Assembly (NCBI RefSeq): GCF_026017845.1 | Contig: NZ_CP100416.1 | Location: 1,718,985-1,782,984 of the forward strand | Direction of reading: 5' to 3' | DNA: 64,000 bases | Source: Amycolatopsis mediterranei | GTDB lineage: Bacteria > Actinomycetota > Actinomycetes > Mycobacteriales > Pseudonocardiaceae | In this document: positions 24,993-33,212 of the stretch, piece after piece | Layout of the letters: every line of letters begins with the position of its first letter | Position numbering within the stretch: the stretch's first letter is position 1 | The notes under the pieces: generated by a model | Seen by the model: only the letters and a program-made list of their open reading frames with translations | The model's database searches: none | Told to the model about the DNA's origin: nothing | Made by a program: the position numbers and the translations under genes

Positions 24993-26366
24993 ATGAGCGG
25001 ACACGGTCTGGACGCCGACGTCTTCGGCGGGCGGATGCCTGCCGGCGGGCGCGACCTGGCGATCGAAACCCACGGCATCGCGCCGGTGCCGGAGGACAAC
25101 CGGTTCGGGCGCCCGTGGCGGCTGTTCAGCGTGTGGTTCGCGCCGAACCTGACGATGACGGCGGTGTTCACCGGCACCCTCGCGGCGTCGCTCGGCCTCG
25201 GGTTCTGGACCGGCTTGGCCGCGATGCTCGCCGGCACCGTGCTCGGGTCGCTGCCGGTGGCGTACCTGTCGACGTGGGGCCCGCGCACCGGCACCGGCCA
25301 GCTGCCGCTCGCCCGGCTGCCGTTCGGCGGCGGCGTCGTGCTGCCCGGCCTGGTGCAGTGGCTCGGCTCGATCGCCTGGGACGCGCTGGTCGGCCTCTTC
25401 GGCGGCGAGGCGCTGGCCGAGCTGACCGGGCTGCCGTTCTGGGCGGCGGTGCTGATCGTGCTGGTGCTGCAGTGCGCGCTCGGCGTGTTCGGGTACGCGC
25501 TGATCCACCGCGTGCAGGCGGTGATGAGCGTGCTGCTGCTGCTCGCGTTCGCCGCGCTCGCCGTGAAGGTCCTTTCCGGACACCCGATCGCCGGCGCCGG
25601 CACCGCTTCCGGCGCCGGCCTGGCGGGCGGCGTCGTCCTGTTCACGACGATCACGTTGTCGCTGGCGATCTCCTGGGCGCCGTACGCGTCGGACTTCAGC
25701 CGCTACCTGCCCGTCTCGGCTTCGTCACGGGCGGTCTTCTGGGCGACGCTGCTCGGTCTCGTCGTCTCGTACGCGATCGGCGAAGGCCTCGGTCTCGCGT
25801 TGGGGTCTTCGCTGGGCGACCAGACGGCGGCGGGCGTCGCTCAGCTGCTCGGCGGCGGGTTCCTGGGCGCGCTGGCGCTGGCCGTGATCGCGCTGGCGGC
25901 GGTGTCGTCGAACGCGATGAACGACTACAGCGGCTCGCTCGCGTTGCAGACGGTCGGCGTCCGGCTGCGGCGCCCGGTGTCGGCGGTGGTCGTCACCGTC
26001 CTCGCGTTCGCGCTGATCCTCTGGATGCACAGCGGCGACCTCTCGGCGAAGTTCCAGAACGTGCTGCTGTTCGTGAGCTACTGGATCCCGCCGTTCCTCG
26101 GCGTGGTCGTCCCGGACTGGCTCGCGCGCACCCGCGGCGGCCGGCGCGTGGACGTCCTGGCGTCGGTTTCCGTGCGCCCTTGGGCGGCGGTGGTGGCCTT
26201 CCTGGTGGGGTTCGGCGCCGCGGTGCCGTTCATGAACACGACCCTCTACACCGGACCGGTCGCCGCGGCGCTGCACGGCGCGGACCTCGCGTACTACGTC
26301 GGCCTGGTCGTTTCGCTGGCAGCGTATTTCCTGCTGCGCGGTCGCTCTTCGGTTGACCTCAAGTAA
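24993..26366 (+). CDS. NCS1-family purine-cytosine permease-like transporter
   Basis: 457 residues with about 12 membrane helices. NCS1 signatures are ETHGIAPVPEDNRFGRPWRL, FSVWFAPNLTMTAVFTG, LSTWGPRTGTGQLPLARLPF and AISWAPYASDFSRYLP. It imports a nucleobase, hydantoin or related compound by cation symport; substrate is not readable. Start ATG 24993, RBS GAGAGGCGG. The last codons overlap the operator-like sequence that appears to control the next gene. Confidence 0.85.
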   Translation: MSGHGLDADVFGGRMPAGGRDLAIETHGIAPVPEDNRFGRPWRLFSVWFAPNLTMTAVFTGTLAASLGLGFWTGLAAMLAGTVLGSLPVAYLSTWGPRTGTGQLPLARLPFGGGVVLPGLVQWLGSIAWDALVGLFGGEALAELTGLPFWAAVLIVLVLQCALGVFGYALIHRVQAVMSVLLLLAFAALAVKVLSGHPIAGAGTASGAGLAGGVVLFTTITLSLAISWAPYASDFSRYLPVSASSRAVFWATLLGLVVSYAIGEGLGLALGSSLGDQTAAGVAQLLGGGFLGALALAVIALAAVSSNAMNDYSGSLALQTVGVRLRRPVSAVVVTVLAFALILWMHSGDLSAKFQNVLLFVSYWIPPFLGVVVPDWLARTRGGRRVDVLASVSVRPWAAVVAFLVGFGAAVPFMNTTLYTGPVAAALHGADLAYYVGLVVSLAAYFLLRGRSSVDLK

Positions 26367-26383
26367 TGTAGAGGTTTCACGAT
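26353..26383 (+). promoter_or_regulatory. MerR/SoxR-type promoter-operator
   Basis: TTGACC (26353-26358) and CACGAT (26378-26383) are 19 bases apart, the long spacer typical of MerR-family promoters. Between them ACCTCAAGTAATGTAGAGGT (26356-26375) has ACCTC/GAGGT arms with the same 10-base separation as a SoxR box. It overlaps the stop codon of the permease gene. Confidence 0.6.
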
Positions 26384-26410
26384 GGGGTGGTCACCCTCGA
26401 AGGAGGAACC

Positions 26411-27082
26411 ATGCCCACCGCACTCGTCACCGGCGCTTCCGCCGGGCTGGGCCGCGCGCTCGCGGCCGCCCTGGTACGTCGCAGGTGGACGGTCATCGGC
26501 GACGGCCGCGACCCGGCCGCACTGGCTTCGGCGGCCGGCGAGGCCGGCTTCACGGCCGTCCCCGGCGACGTCACCGACCCGGCCCACCGCGCCGCGCTCG
26601 CCGACGCCTGTCCCGAACTCGACCTGCTCGTCAACAACGCCAGCGCCCTCGGCGTCAGCCCGCTGCCGCCCCTGGCGCGCTACCCGGTGGCGGACCTGGA
26701 GGACGTCTACCGCGTCAACGTCTTCGCGCCTCTTGCGCTGACGCAGCTCCTGCTGCCCGCGTTGACCGCGGCGCGCGGCGTCGTGATCGACATCAGTTCC
26801 GACGCCGCTGTCGAGGCGTACGAAGGCTGGGGCGGCTACGGCTCCGCGAAGGCGGCACTCGATCAGGTGACCGCCGTCCTGGGCGTGGAACACCCCGACC
26901 TGTCCGTGTACGCGATCGACCCGGGCGACCTGCGCACGGCGATGCACCAGCGCGCGTTCCCCGGCGAGGACATCTCGGACCGGCCGCTGCCGGAGACGGC
27001 CGTCCCGGCGTTCCTGAGGGTGCTCGACGAGCGTCCGCCGAGTGGCCGTTACCGCGCGGCCGACCTGCTGGTGACGGCGTGA
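26411..27082 (+). CDS. Short-chain dehydrogenase/reductase (SDR)
   Basis: 223 residues, RBS AAGGAGGAACC. Classical SDR: cofactor motif TGASAGLGRALAAALV, LLVNNAS, ISSDAAVEAY, and the catalytic Tyr-Lys in GYGSAKAALDQVTA (YxxxK). It is an NAD(P)-dependent oxidoreductase of unknown substrate. Its last bases overlap the GTG of the QueA-like gene (GTGA), so the pair is translationally coupled. The upstream site suggests MerR/SoxR-type control, as for redox-stress or drug-responsive reductases. Confidence 0.88.
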   Translation: MPTALVTGASAGLGRALAAALVRRRWTVIGDGRDPAALASAAGEAGFTAVPGDVTDPAHRAALADACPELDLLVNNASALGVSPLPPLARYPVADLEDVYRVNVFAPLALTQLLLPALTAARGVVIDISSDAAVEAYEGWGGYGSAKAALDQVTAVLGVEHPDLSVYAIDPGDLRTAMHQRAFPGEDISDRPLPETAVPAFLRVLDERPPSGRYRAADLLVTA

Positions 27083-28086
27083 ACATCCGGTTCGACCTGC
27101 CCGCGGAGCTGTCGGCATCGGCCCCGCCGGAGGCCCGCGGCCTGTCCCGCGACGAGGTCCGCCTGCTGGTCGCGTCCCCGGCGGGCGTCCACCACACGGC
27201 GTTCACCGGCTTGGGGGAGCACCTTCGCCCGGGCGACCTGCTGGTGGTGAACACGTCGGGGACGCTCCCGGCGGCGGTCGACGCGCGCCGGAACGGCCGC
27301 CCGGTCGTGGTCCATTTCGCGACACGGCTCGACGACGGATCCTGGGTCGTCGAGCTGCGAGCACCGGACGGCCCTTTGCTCGACGGTCGTCCGGGCGAGC
27401 GCCTCGCCCTGGCCGGTGACGCCTCGCTGACGTTGCTGGCCCCGGCGGTCCCGGGCACAGCGAGGCTGTGGCGCGCGACGGCGTCGATCGAGGTCCGCGC
27501 GCTGCTCGCGGCGGCGGGCCGGCCGATCCGCTACGGGTACGTCCCCCGGGCGTGGCCGCTTTCGGACTACCAGACGGTGTTCGCCCGCGAGCCGGGCAGC
27601 GCGGAGATGCCCTCGGCGGCGCGGCCGTTCACGCCGGAGCTGGTGACCGGCTTGGTGACGGACGGGGTGCTGTTCGCCCCGCTGCTGCTGCACACCGGAG
27701 TGTCGTCCCCGGAGGCGGCGGAGCCACCCCAGGCGGAGAGGTACCGAGTCCCGCCGACGACGGCAGCGTTGGTCTCGTGGGTCCGGGAACGCGGAGGCCG
27801 GGTGGTAGCGGTGGGTACGACGGCGGCCCGCGCACTGGAATCGGCGGCCTCGGCGGGTCGGGTTCGCGCGGCCGAGGGCTGGACGGAGCTGGTGCTGGGC
27901 CCGGACCGCCCGGCCCGGGTGGTGGACGGGATCGTGACGGGGCTGCACGCCCCGGAGGCATCGCACTTGTTGCTGCTGGAGGCGGTGGCGGGGGCGGAGG
28001 TGGTCCAGAAGGCGTATGAGGCGGCGGTGGAGGAGCGGTACTTGTGGCATGAGTTCGGCGACGTGTCACTTCTGCTGCGCCGCTGA
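27079..28086 (+). CDS. QueA-like S-adenosylmethionine:tRNA ribosyltransferase-isomerase homologue
   Basis: 335 residues from GTG 27079. The overall QueA pattern is clear: N-terminal FDLPAELSASAPPEARGLSR, GEHLRPGDLLVVNTSGTLPA, RYGYVPRAWPLSDYQTVFAR, and the C-terminal HAPEASHLLLLEAVAG. Canonical QueA has NDTRVIPARL where this protein has NTSGTLPAAV, so a highly conserved motif is changed. QueA normally transfers ribose from SAM to preQ1-tRNA. No other queuosine genes are nearby and it is coupled to an SDR. A divergent function is possible. Confidence 0.75.
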   Translation: MNIRFDLPAELSASAPPEARGLSRDEVRLLVASPAGVHHTAFTGLGEHLRPGDLLVVNTSGTLPAAVDARRNGRPVVVHFATRLDDGSWVVELRAPDGPLLDGRPGERLALAGDASLTLLAPAVPGTARLWRATASIEVRALLAAAGRPIRYGYVPRAWPLSDYQTVFAREPGSAEMPSAARPFTPELVTGLVTDGVLFAPLLLHTGVSSPEAAEPPQAERYRVPPTTAALVSWVRERGGRVVAVGTTAARALESAASAGRVRAAEGWTELVLGPDRPARVVDGIVTGLHAPEASHLLLLEAVAGAEVVQKAYEAAVEERYLWHEFGDVSLLLRR

Positions 28087-28340
28087 TGGTTGAGCAGCCC
28101 CCGCTGCTCCGGCAGCCCCGCCGCTCCGGCAGTGCCTGGCCACTCCAACAGCTCCCGCTGCTCTGGTGGTCCCCCCTGCTCCGGCAGTTGCCTGGCCGCT
28201 CCGGCAGTCCTCGCCGCTCCAGCAGCCTCGCCGCTCTGGCAGTGCCTGGCTGCTCCAGCAGCCTCCGCCACGCCAGCAGCCTCCGCCACTCCAGCAGCCC
28301 CCGCCACGCCAGCAGCCCCCGCCACTCCCAGGGGGGCGTC
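28087..28340. repeat. Low-complexity imperfect tandem repeats
   Basis: Repeats of CCGCTCCGGCAG-like units cover most of this interval. At about 28253-28330 they become four units of 18 bases alternating CAGCAGCCTCCGCCACTC with single-base changes. It is non-coding: no frame has a start, RBS and family match. Confidence 0.75.
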
Positions 28341-28446
28341 CCAGGACCAGTCTATCGCCCACCCCCGGCGAAAAGTCCGAAAAGCCCGCCCTGCCGCCAG
28401 GTTGTCCACAGCCCCACCGCCCTGTGGACAACCGAAGCAGAAACCC

Positions 28447-28827
28447 CTACTGACCAGCCGAGACCCGCCGCCGCGACCGCACCACCCCAGCAACAGCCAC
28501 CGCAGCCACCCCCAGCCCCACACCGCTGACGATCGACGCCACCAAACTCGCCGTGGCCGTCGCCAAGCCGAATGCTCCGCCGAGGTACACCGGGATCGAA
28601 ATCGCCACCGGCAGCCAGTTGCGCAGCGTGAAGGCGCGGTCCGAGGCCACCCACAGCACGAGCGTCACCGCCGCGGCCGTGACGACCGGGATCGCCCACA
28701 CCACCATGCTCGTCAGTGCGTCCATGCCCAGTGACCTGAGCCACTCGAACGACGCCTGGCCCATACCGATGAACAACACGACCAGCGCCACGCGGACGCC
28801 GGCGGCTCCCTGGCCCTTGCTCGTCAT
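28447..28827 (-). CDS. Small four-helix membrane protein, unknown function
   Basis: 126 residues from ATG 28827 with RBS GGGAGGAAG. Four hydrophobic segments (about 10-28, 38-60, 68-90, 95-115) and a basic C-terminus (VVRSRRRVSAGQ). I do not recognise the family. It faces away from the ABC importer genes and has no operon partner. Confidence 0.6.
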   Translation of the reverse strand: MTSKGQGAAGVRVALVVLFIGMGQASFEWLRSLGMDALTSMVVWAIPVVTAAAVTLVLWVASDRAFTLRNWLPVAISIPVYLGGAFGLATATASLVASIVSGVGLGVAAVAVAGVVRSRRRVSAGQ

Positions 28828-28962
28828 GTCTTCCTCCCGAATCCGTGGTCCACCCTGTACCACGTCCGGGTGACGCGAGCGGTTGCCCGGTTTGGCGATT
28901 TTCTCCCGCGGCCCTAAGCGCCGCGGCCGCCGATGTCAAGAAATCTCACCAGGATTCCCGGG

Positions 28963-28992
28963 ATGCGGATGGCTATGCGCCTGAGTGGGTGA
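28963..28992 (+). CDS. Possible 9-codon leader ORF upstream of the ABC importer
   Basis: ATG CGG ATG GCT ATG CGC CTG AGT GGG TGA encodes MRMAMRLSG, ending 43 bases before the GTG of the importer gene. Short leaders ahead of sulfur-transport genes are known in actinobacteria, but this one has no Cys run and only a weak RBS. Confidence 0.2.
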   Translation: MRMAMRLSG

Positions 28993-29035
28993 CCGTGCGA
29001 ACCTCGCCCCGACACCGACGAAAGGCGATGCTGAC

Positions 29036-30088
29036 GTGCGCACCCCTCGGAGAACCCTGGCCTCGGCGCTGGCCGCCCTGACCGTCGTGGGCGTACTGGG
29101 AGGCTGTTCGCGCGCCGACAGCAGCACCGCACCGGCCGCGAACCAGGGGGCCGCCGGCGAGGTCCGGGTCGGCTTCTTCCCGAACGTCACGCACGCTCCC
29201 GCGCTGATCGGCGTCAAAAAGGACTTCTTCAAGACCGAGCTCGGCTCCACCAAGCTCACCACCCAGACCTTCAACGCCGGCCCGGAAGAGGTCAACGCCC
29301 TGCTCGGCGGCTCCCTCGACGTCGCCTTCATCGGCTCCGGCCCGGCGATCAACGCCTTCACGAAGTCCAAGGGCGCCATCCAGCTGGTCTCCGGCGCCGT
29401 CTCGGGCGGCGCGCAGCTGGTCGTCAAGCCCGACATCACGAGCGTGGACCAGCTCAAGGGCAAGAACATCGCCACGCCGCAGCTGGCCAACACCCAGGAC
29501 GTCGCGCTCAAGAAGTTCCTCGCCGGCAAGCAGCTGACCGACCAGGTCAAGATCACCAACCTCGACAACCCCAAGACGCTCGACGCCTTCAAGAAGGGCG
29601 AGGTCGACGGCGGCTGGCTGCCCGAGCCGTGGGCGTCCCGGCTGGTCCTCGACGCCGGCGCGAAGGTCCTGGTCGACGAGAAGACGCTGTGGCCGGGTGG
29701 CCGCTTCCCGACCACCGTCGTCATCGTGCGCAGCGAGTTCCTGCAGCAGCACCCGGACACCGTCCGCGCCCTGCTCAAGGGCGAGCTCGCCGCCATCGAC
29801 TGGGCCAAGACCAACCCGGCGGAGGCGAAGACCGTGGTCAACGGCGCGCTCAAGGAGCTGGCCGGCAGTACCCTGAGCGCAGCGGTCCTGGACCGTGCCT
29901 TCTCCGGCATCGAGCTGGCCACCGACCCCGTCGCCGCCGAATTCCCGCAGCTCGCGCAGGACTCGGTCACGGCCGGCGTGGTGAAGTCGGCGGTGGCGCT
30001 GAAGGGCTTCGCCGACTTCGGCCCGCTGAACGAGGTGCTGAAGGCCCGGAACCTGCCGGCCGTCGAAGCCCCCGAACTGACCAAGTGA
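29036..30088 (+). CDS. ABC transporter substrate-binding lipoprotein, sulfonate/nitrate/taurine type
   Basis: 350 residues from GTG 29036. Lipobox VVGVLGGC. The SsuA/TauA-like core includes VRVGFFPNVTHAPALIGVKK, ALLGGSLDVAFIGSGPAINA, LKGKNIATPQLANTQDVALK and DGGWLPEPWASRLVLDAGAK. It captures an organosulfonate or similar anion for the permease and ATPase downstream. A 9-bp hairpin between it and the ATPase gene probably raises its relative expression. A 17-residue longer start at 28985 would disrupt the signal peptide. Confidence 0.9.
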   Translation: MRTPRRTLASALAALTVVGVLGGCSRADSSTAPAANQGAAGEVRVGFFPNVTHAPALIGVKKDFFKTELGSTKLTTQTFNAGPEEVNALLGGSLDVAFIGSGPAINAFTKSKGAIQLVSGAVSGGAQLVVKPDITSVDQLKGKNIATPQLANTQDVALKKFLAGKQLTDQVKITNLDNPKTLDAFKKGEVDGGWLPEPWASRLVLDAGAKVLVDEKTLWPGGRFPTTVVIVRSEFLQQHPDTVRALLKGELAAIDWAKTNPAEAKTVVNGALKELAGSTLSAAVLDRAFSGIELATDPVAAEFPQLAQDSVTAGVVKSAVALKGFADFGPLNEVLKARNLPAVEAPELTK

Positions 30089-30092
30089 AACC

Positions 30093-30116
30093 GGGGCTCC
30101 GCCCACCCGGAGCCCC
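30093..30116 (+). promoter_or_regulatory. Intercistronic hairpin
   Basis: A 9-bp perfect stem (30093-30101 with 30108-30116) 5 bases after the binding-protein stop. It is a likely partial terminator or mRNA stabiliser. Confidence 0.5.
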
Positions 30117-30148
30117 CGAACAAAGAGAGTCCGGAGAGGCAGCCAGCG

Positions 30149-30940
30149 ATGACTACGACCCTCCCCACCGGCCGGGCCAGTTTCACCGGCGCGACCGCGG
30201 TGCGTCTCGACGGCGTGCGCAAGACGTTCGGCACCGCCGGCCGCGCGGTCGTCGCGCTCGACGGCGTGGACCTGACGGTCGCGCCCGGCGAGTTCGTCTG
30301 CCTGCTCGGCGCGTCCGGCTGCGGCAAGAGCACGCTGCTGAACCTGGTCGCCGGGCTGGACGCGCCGTCGGCGGGGGAGATCACGCTGAACACCTCCCGG
30401 CCGGCGGTCATGTTCCAGGAGGCCGCGCTGATGCCGTGGCTGACCGCGGCGCGCAACGTCGAGCTGCCGCTGCGGCTGGCCGGGTTCGGCCGGGCCGAGC
30501 GCCGCGAAAAGGCCGCCGAGCTGCTGGACCTGGTGCGGCTGAACGGAGCGGGCGGCAAGCGGCCGCACGAACTGTCCGGCGGGATGCGGCAGCGCGTCGC
30601 GCTGGCCCGGGCGCTGGCCGCGACGCTGCGCGTCGGTGGCGACCCGGAGCAGTCGCTCCTGCTGATGGACGAGCCGTTCGCCGCGCTCGACGCCATCACC
30701 CGCGACGTCCTGCAGGGCGAGCTGCTGCGCGTCTACCGGAGCACGGGCACGTCCGTGCTGTTCGTGACGCACGACGTGCGCGAGGCGGTCCGGCTCGGCC
30801 AGCGCGTGGTGCTGCTGTCGTCGCGGCCCGGCCGGGTCGTGCGCGAGTGGGCGGACGTGCCGCTGGCCGACGCCGCGGAGCTGACCGAGGAAATCACCGG
30901 GCACCTGCGTGAGGTGATCAGCACCCATGCCGCAGCTTGA
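30149..30940 (+). CDS. ABC transporter ATP-binding protein (SsuB/TauB-like)
   Basis: 263 residues. Walker A GASGCGKSTLLNLVAGLD, Q-loop VMFQEAALMPWL, signature LSGGMRQRVALARALA, Walker B SLLLMDEPFAALDA, switch His in FVTHDVREAVRLG. It drives import through the permease that follows, with which it overlaps by 14 bases. Confidence 0.92.
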   Translation: MTTTLPTGRASFTGATAVRLDGVRKTFGTAGRAVVALDGVDLTVAPGEFVCLLGASGCGKSTLLNLVAGLDAPSAGEITLNTSRPAVMFQEAALMPWLTAARNVELPLRLAGFGRAERREKAAELLDLVRLNGAGGKRPHELSGGMRQRVALARALAATLRVGGDPEQSLLLMDEPFAALDAITRDVLQGELLRVYRSTGTSVLFVTHDVREAVRLGQRVVLLSSRPGRVVREWADVPLADAAELTEEITGHLREVISTHAAA

Positions 30941-31874
30941 CTCGGCTGCCTGGGGGTCGAACCCCCAGACCCCCGCCCAGGGGAGCTCCGCCCCCCTGGG
31001 GACCCCCGAAGGGGGTGCCGACCTCGACGCGGTCGGCGCCGGACTGGATTCGCTCGACGCCCCCCTCGGCGACCGCCGCCCGGGCTTCTGGAAGCGGTTC
31101 GCCTGGGGATTCCTGCCTCCGCTGGGCGCGGTCGTCGTGCTCGTCGTCGTCTGGCAGATCCTCTGGGCCGCCGCCTTCTGGCCGGAGTCGCAGCTGCCGT
31201 CGCCGGCCGCGGTGTGGGGCGAGTTCCGGAGCATCGTCGTCGACGGCAAGGTGTTCGGCTTCGTCTGGACGTCGGTGCACCGCGCGGCGCTCGGCTTCCT
31301 CGCCGGCGTGCTCATCGGCACCCCGCTGGGCCTGGTGGTGGCGAAGGTCCGCGTGGTGCGCGCGGCGATCGGCCCGCTGCTGACGGGGCTGCAGAGCCTC
31401 CCGTCGGTGGCGTGGGTGCCGGCGGCGATCCTGTGGTTCGGGATCAACGACGCGGCGATCTACTTCGTGGTGCTGCTCGGCTCGGTGCCGTCGATCGCGA
31501 ACGGCCTGGTGTCCGGCATCGACCAGATCCCCCCGATCCTCCCGCGCGTGGGCCAGGTGATGGGCGCGAACCGGCTGTCATCGGCCCGCCACATCCTGCT
31601 GCCGGCGGCGCTGCCGGGCTTCCTCGCCGGGCTCAAGCAGGGCTGGGCGTTCTCGTGGCGCTCGCTGATGGCGGCGGAACTGATCGCGCTGTCCCCCCAG
31701 CTCGGCATCGGCCTCGGCGCGTACCTGAACCAGGGATCGTCGTTCAACAGCATGGAGACGGTGATCGCGGCGATCTTCCTGATCCTGCTGGTCGGCGTGG
31801 GGATCGAGCTGCTGGTGTTCCGCCCCCTGGAGCGCGCGGTGCTGCGGGCGCGCGGGCTCACCTCGTCGCTCTAG
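30927..31874 (+). CDS. ABC transporter permease (SsuC/TauC-like) with repeat element in its N-terminal region
   Basis: 315 residues. Six-helix binding-protein-dependent permease: WKRFAWGFLPPLGAVVVLVV, SVHRAALGFLAGVLIGTPLG, and the EAA-type loop LPAALPGFLAGLKQGWAFSW. The first 45 or so residues are poorly conserved. Codons about 9-30 are encoded by a palindromic repeat element (30950-31016). The start overlaps the ATPase gene. Confidence 0.9.
   Translation: MPQLDSAAWGSNPQTPAQGSSAPLGTPEGGADLDAVGAGLDSLDAPLGDRRPGFWKRFAWGFLPPLGAVVVLVVVWQILWAAAFWPESQLPSPAAVWGEFRSIVVDGKVFGFVWTSVHRAALGFLAGVLIGTPLGLVVAKVRVVRAAIGPLLTGLQSLPSVAWVPAAILWFGINDAAIYFVVLLGSVPSIANGLVSGIDQIPPILPRVGQVMGANRLSSARHILLPAALPGFLAGLKQGWAFSWRSLMAAELIALSPQLGIGLGAYLNQGSSFNSMETVIAAIFLILLVGVGIELLVFRPLERAVLRARGLTSSL
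30950..31016. repeat. REP-like palindromic element inside the permease gene
   Basis: Three consecutive hairpins: CTGGGGGT-CGA-ACCCCCAG (30950-30968), CCCAGGGG/CCCCTGGG (30976-30983 with 30993-31000) and ACCCCC-GAA-GGGGGT (31002-31016). I recall similar sequences as dispersed intergenic repeats in actinomycete genomes. Here it is translated in frame. Confidence 0.7.
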
Positions 31875-31957
31875 AAGTTTCCGCCCGGATGTCGAAGCCG
31901 GTTCCGCGGTGTCGACGTCCCCTTCGCAAGCGGTTGTGGCGAGCGAAGGAGCGAGCG

Positions 31958-32335
31958 ATGGTGATCGCGGTACTGGTGACGTCGGTGGCGGCGTTCGTGG
32001 TGAGTTCGGCGTGGTACCTGGCCTTCGGGCCGGTCTGGGCGCGCCTGAGCCCGGCGGGCGCCGTGGCCCGGCCGTCCCCGTGGCGGATGGGCGCGGAGTT
32101 CGCGCGGACGGTGGCGCTGGTGGTGGCGTTCGCGCTGCTGGTCGGGGCCGTCGGCGTGGACGGCGTGCCCGGCGCCCTCGGCCTCGCGCTGCTGCTCTGG
32201 GCGGGCTTCCCGGTGGTGATCCTCGCGGGATCGGTGCTGCACGAGCGGGTGCCGGTCCGCCTCGCGGCGTTGCACGCGGGTGACTTCCTGGCGAAGATCG
32301 CCGTGGTGGCGGTTCTGCTGGGGGTGTGGCGATGA
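31958..32335 (+). CDS. DUF1761-like small membrane protein
   Basis: 125 residues from ATG 31958 (RBS AAGGAG). Four membrane segments and the AWYLAFGPVWARL motif near the N-terminus, as in DUF1761. Function unknown. The stop overlaps the next start (ATGA). It lies 83 bases after the importer permease and may be part of that transcript. Confidence 0.7.
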   Translation: MVIAVLVTSVAAFVVSSAWYLAFGPVWARLSPAGAVARPSPWRMGAEFARTVALVVAFALLVGAVGVDGVPGALGLALLLWAGFPVVILAGSVLHERVPVRLAALHAGDFLAKIAVVAVLLGVWR

Positions 32336-33150
32336 CGGCGGTGTTGCTCGAGGCAGTCGCGTTCGGCGAGTCCCCGCGCTGGCACGACGGGCGGCTCTGG
32401 TTCGCCGACTGGCTGACCCACGAGATCGTGGCCGTCTCGCCGGCGGGGGAGCGCGAGGTCGTGTTCCGCGCGGACTTCCCGACGATGCCGATGTGTTTCG
32501 ACTTCCTCGGCGGGCAGCCGCTGATCGTGTCTTCGTCGGACGGTCTTCTGCTGCGGCTCTCGGAGTCCGGCCTGTCCACGCACGCCGAGCTGGGTGGTAC
32601 CGGGTTCAACGAGGTGGTGGTGACCGGTGCCGGAGGCTGCTACGTCAACGGGGGTGGCTTCGACCTGATGGCCGGAGAGCCCTACCGGCCGGGGGCGATC
32701 TTGTTCGCCGGCCCGGACGGCTCGGTCCGCCGGGTGGCGGACGACATCGCGTTCGGCAACGGCATGGCCCTGACCCCGGACGGCTCGACGCTGATCGTGG
32801 CCGAGTCGTACGCGAACCGGCTGACGGCGTTCTCGGTGCTCCCGGACGGCGGCCTGACGGACCGCCGCGTGTGGGCGGACCTCGGCGAAGGGGTGCCGGA
32901 CGGCATCGCGCTCGACGCCTCGGGCGCGGTGTGGGTGTCGGACGTGCCGCACCGGTCGTGCACCCGGGTCCGGGAAGGCGGCGAGGTGCTGGAGCAGCTG
33001 ACGTTCGACCGGGGCTGCTTCGCGTGCGCGCTCAGCGAGGACACGTTGTACCTGGTCGTCCAGGAGTGGCGCGGCATTGACAGGGTGGGAAAGACCGAAG
33101 ACCGGACGGGGCAGATCCTGACCCATCCGGTCTCCGTGGGTTGCGCTTAG
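32332..33150 (+). CDS. SMP-30/gluconolactonase-family lactonase
   Basis: 272 residues; ATG 32332 overlaps the previous stop. Six-bladed propeller with the metal-site residues of the family: Glu in FGESPRWHDGRLWFADW, Asn in FGNGMALTPDGSTLIVAES, Asp in PDGIALDASGAVWVSDVPHR. It probably hydrolyses a lactone or related ester. The neighbouring genes do not identify the substrate. Confidence 0.85.
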   Translation: MTAVLLEAVAFGESPRWHDGRLWFADWLTHEIVAVSPAGEREVVFRADFPTMPMCFDFLGGQPLIVSSSDGLLLRLSESGLSTHAELGGTGFNEVVVTGAGGCYVNGGGFDLMAGEPYRPGAILFAGPDGSVRRVADDIAFGNGMALTPDGSTLIVAESYANRLTAFSVLPDGGLTDRRVWADLGEGVPDGIALDASGAVWVSDVPHRSCTRVREGGEVLEQLTFDRGCFACALSEDTLYLVVQEWRGIDRVGKTEDRTGQILTHPVSVGCA

Positions 33151-33212
33151 CCGGTCATGCCGGCCGTTCCGGGCCGGTCACTCGCCCCGGCCCGGTCCTC
33201 GTCCTGCTGTGT

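Noticed and set aside
28066..28523. Minus-strand frames rich in GGGCWRGGGCWS or GVAEAAGVAEAAG
   Set aside because: They translate the simple repeat tract, overlap real genes at both ends and lack initiation signals.
28870..29035. SAM or other riboswitch ahead of the importer genes
   Set aside because: No paired core or conserved loop of a known SAM or cobalamin riboswitch could be found by eye.
30950..30968. GGGGGTCGAACCCCC resembles a tRNA T-arm
   Set aside because: No acceptor, D or anticodon arm can be built around it, and it is one of three adjacent hairpins of a palindromic element within a coding frame.
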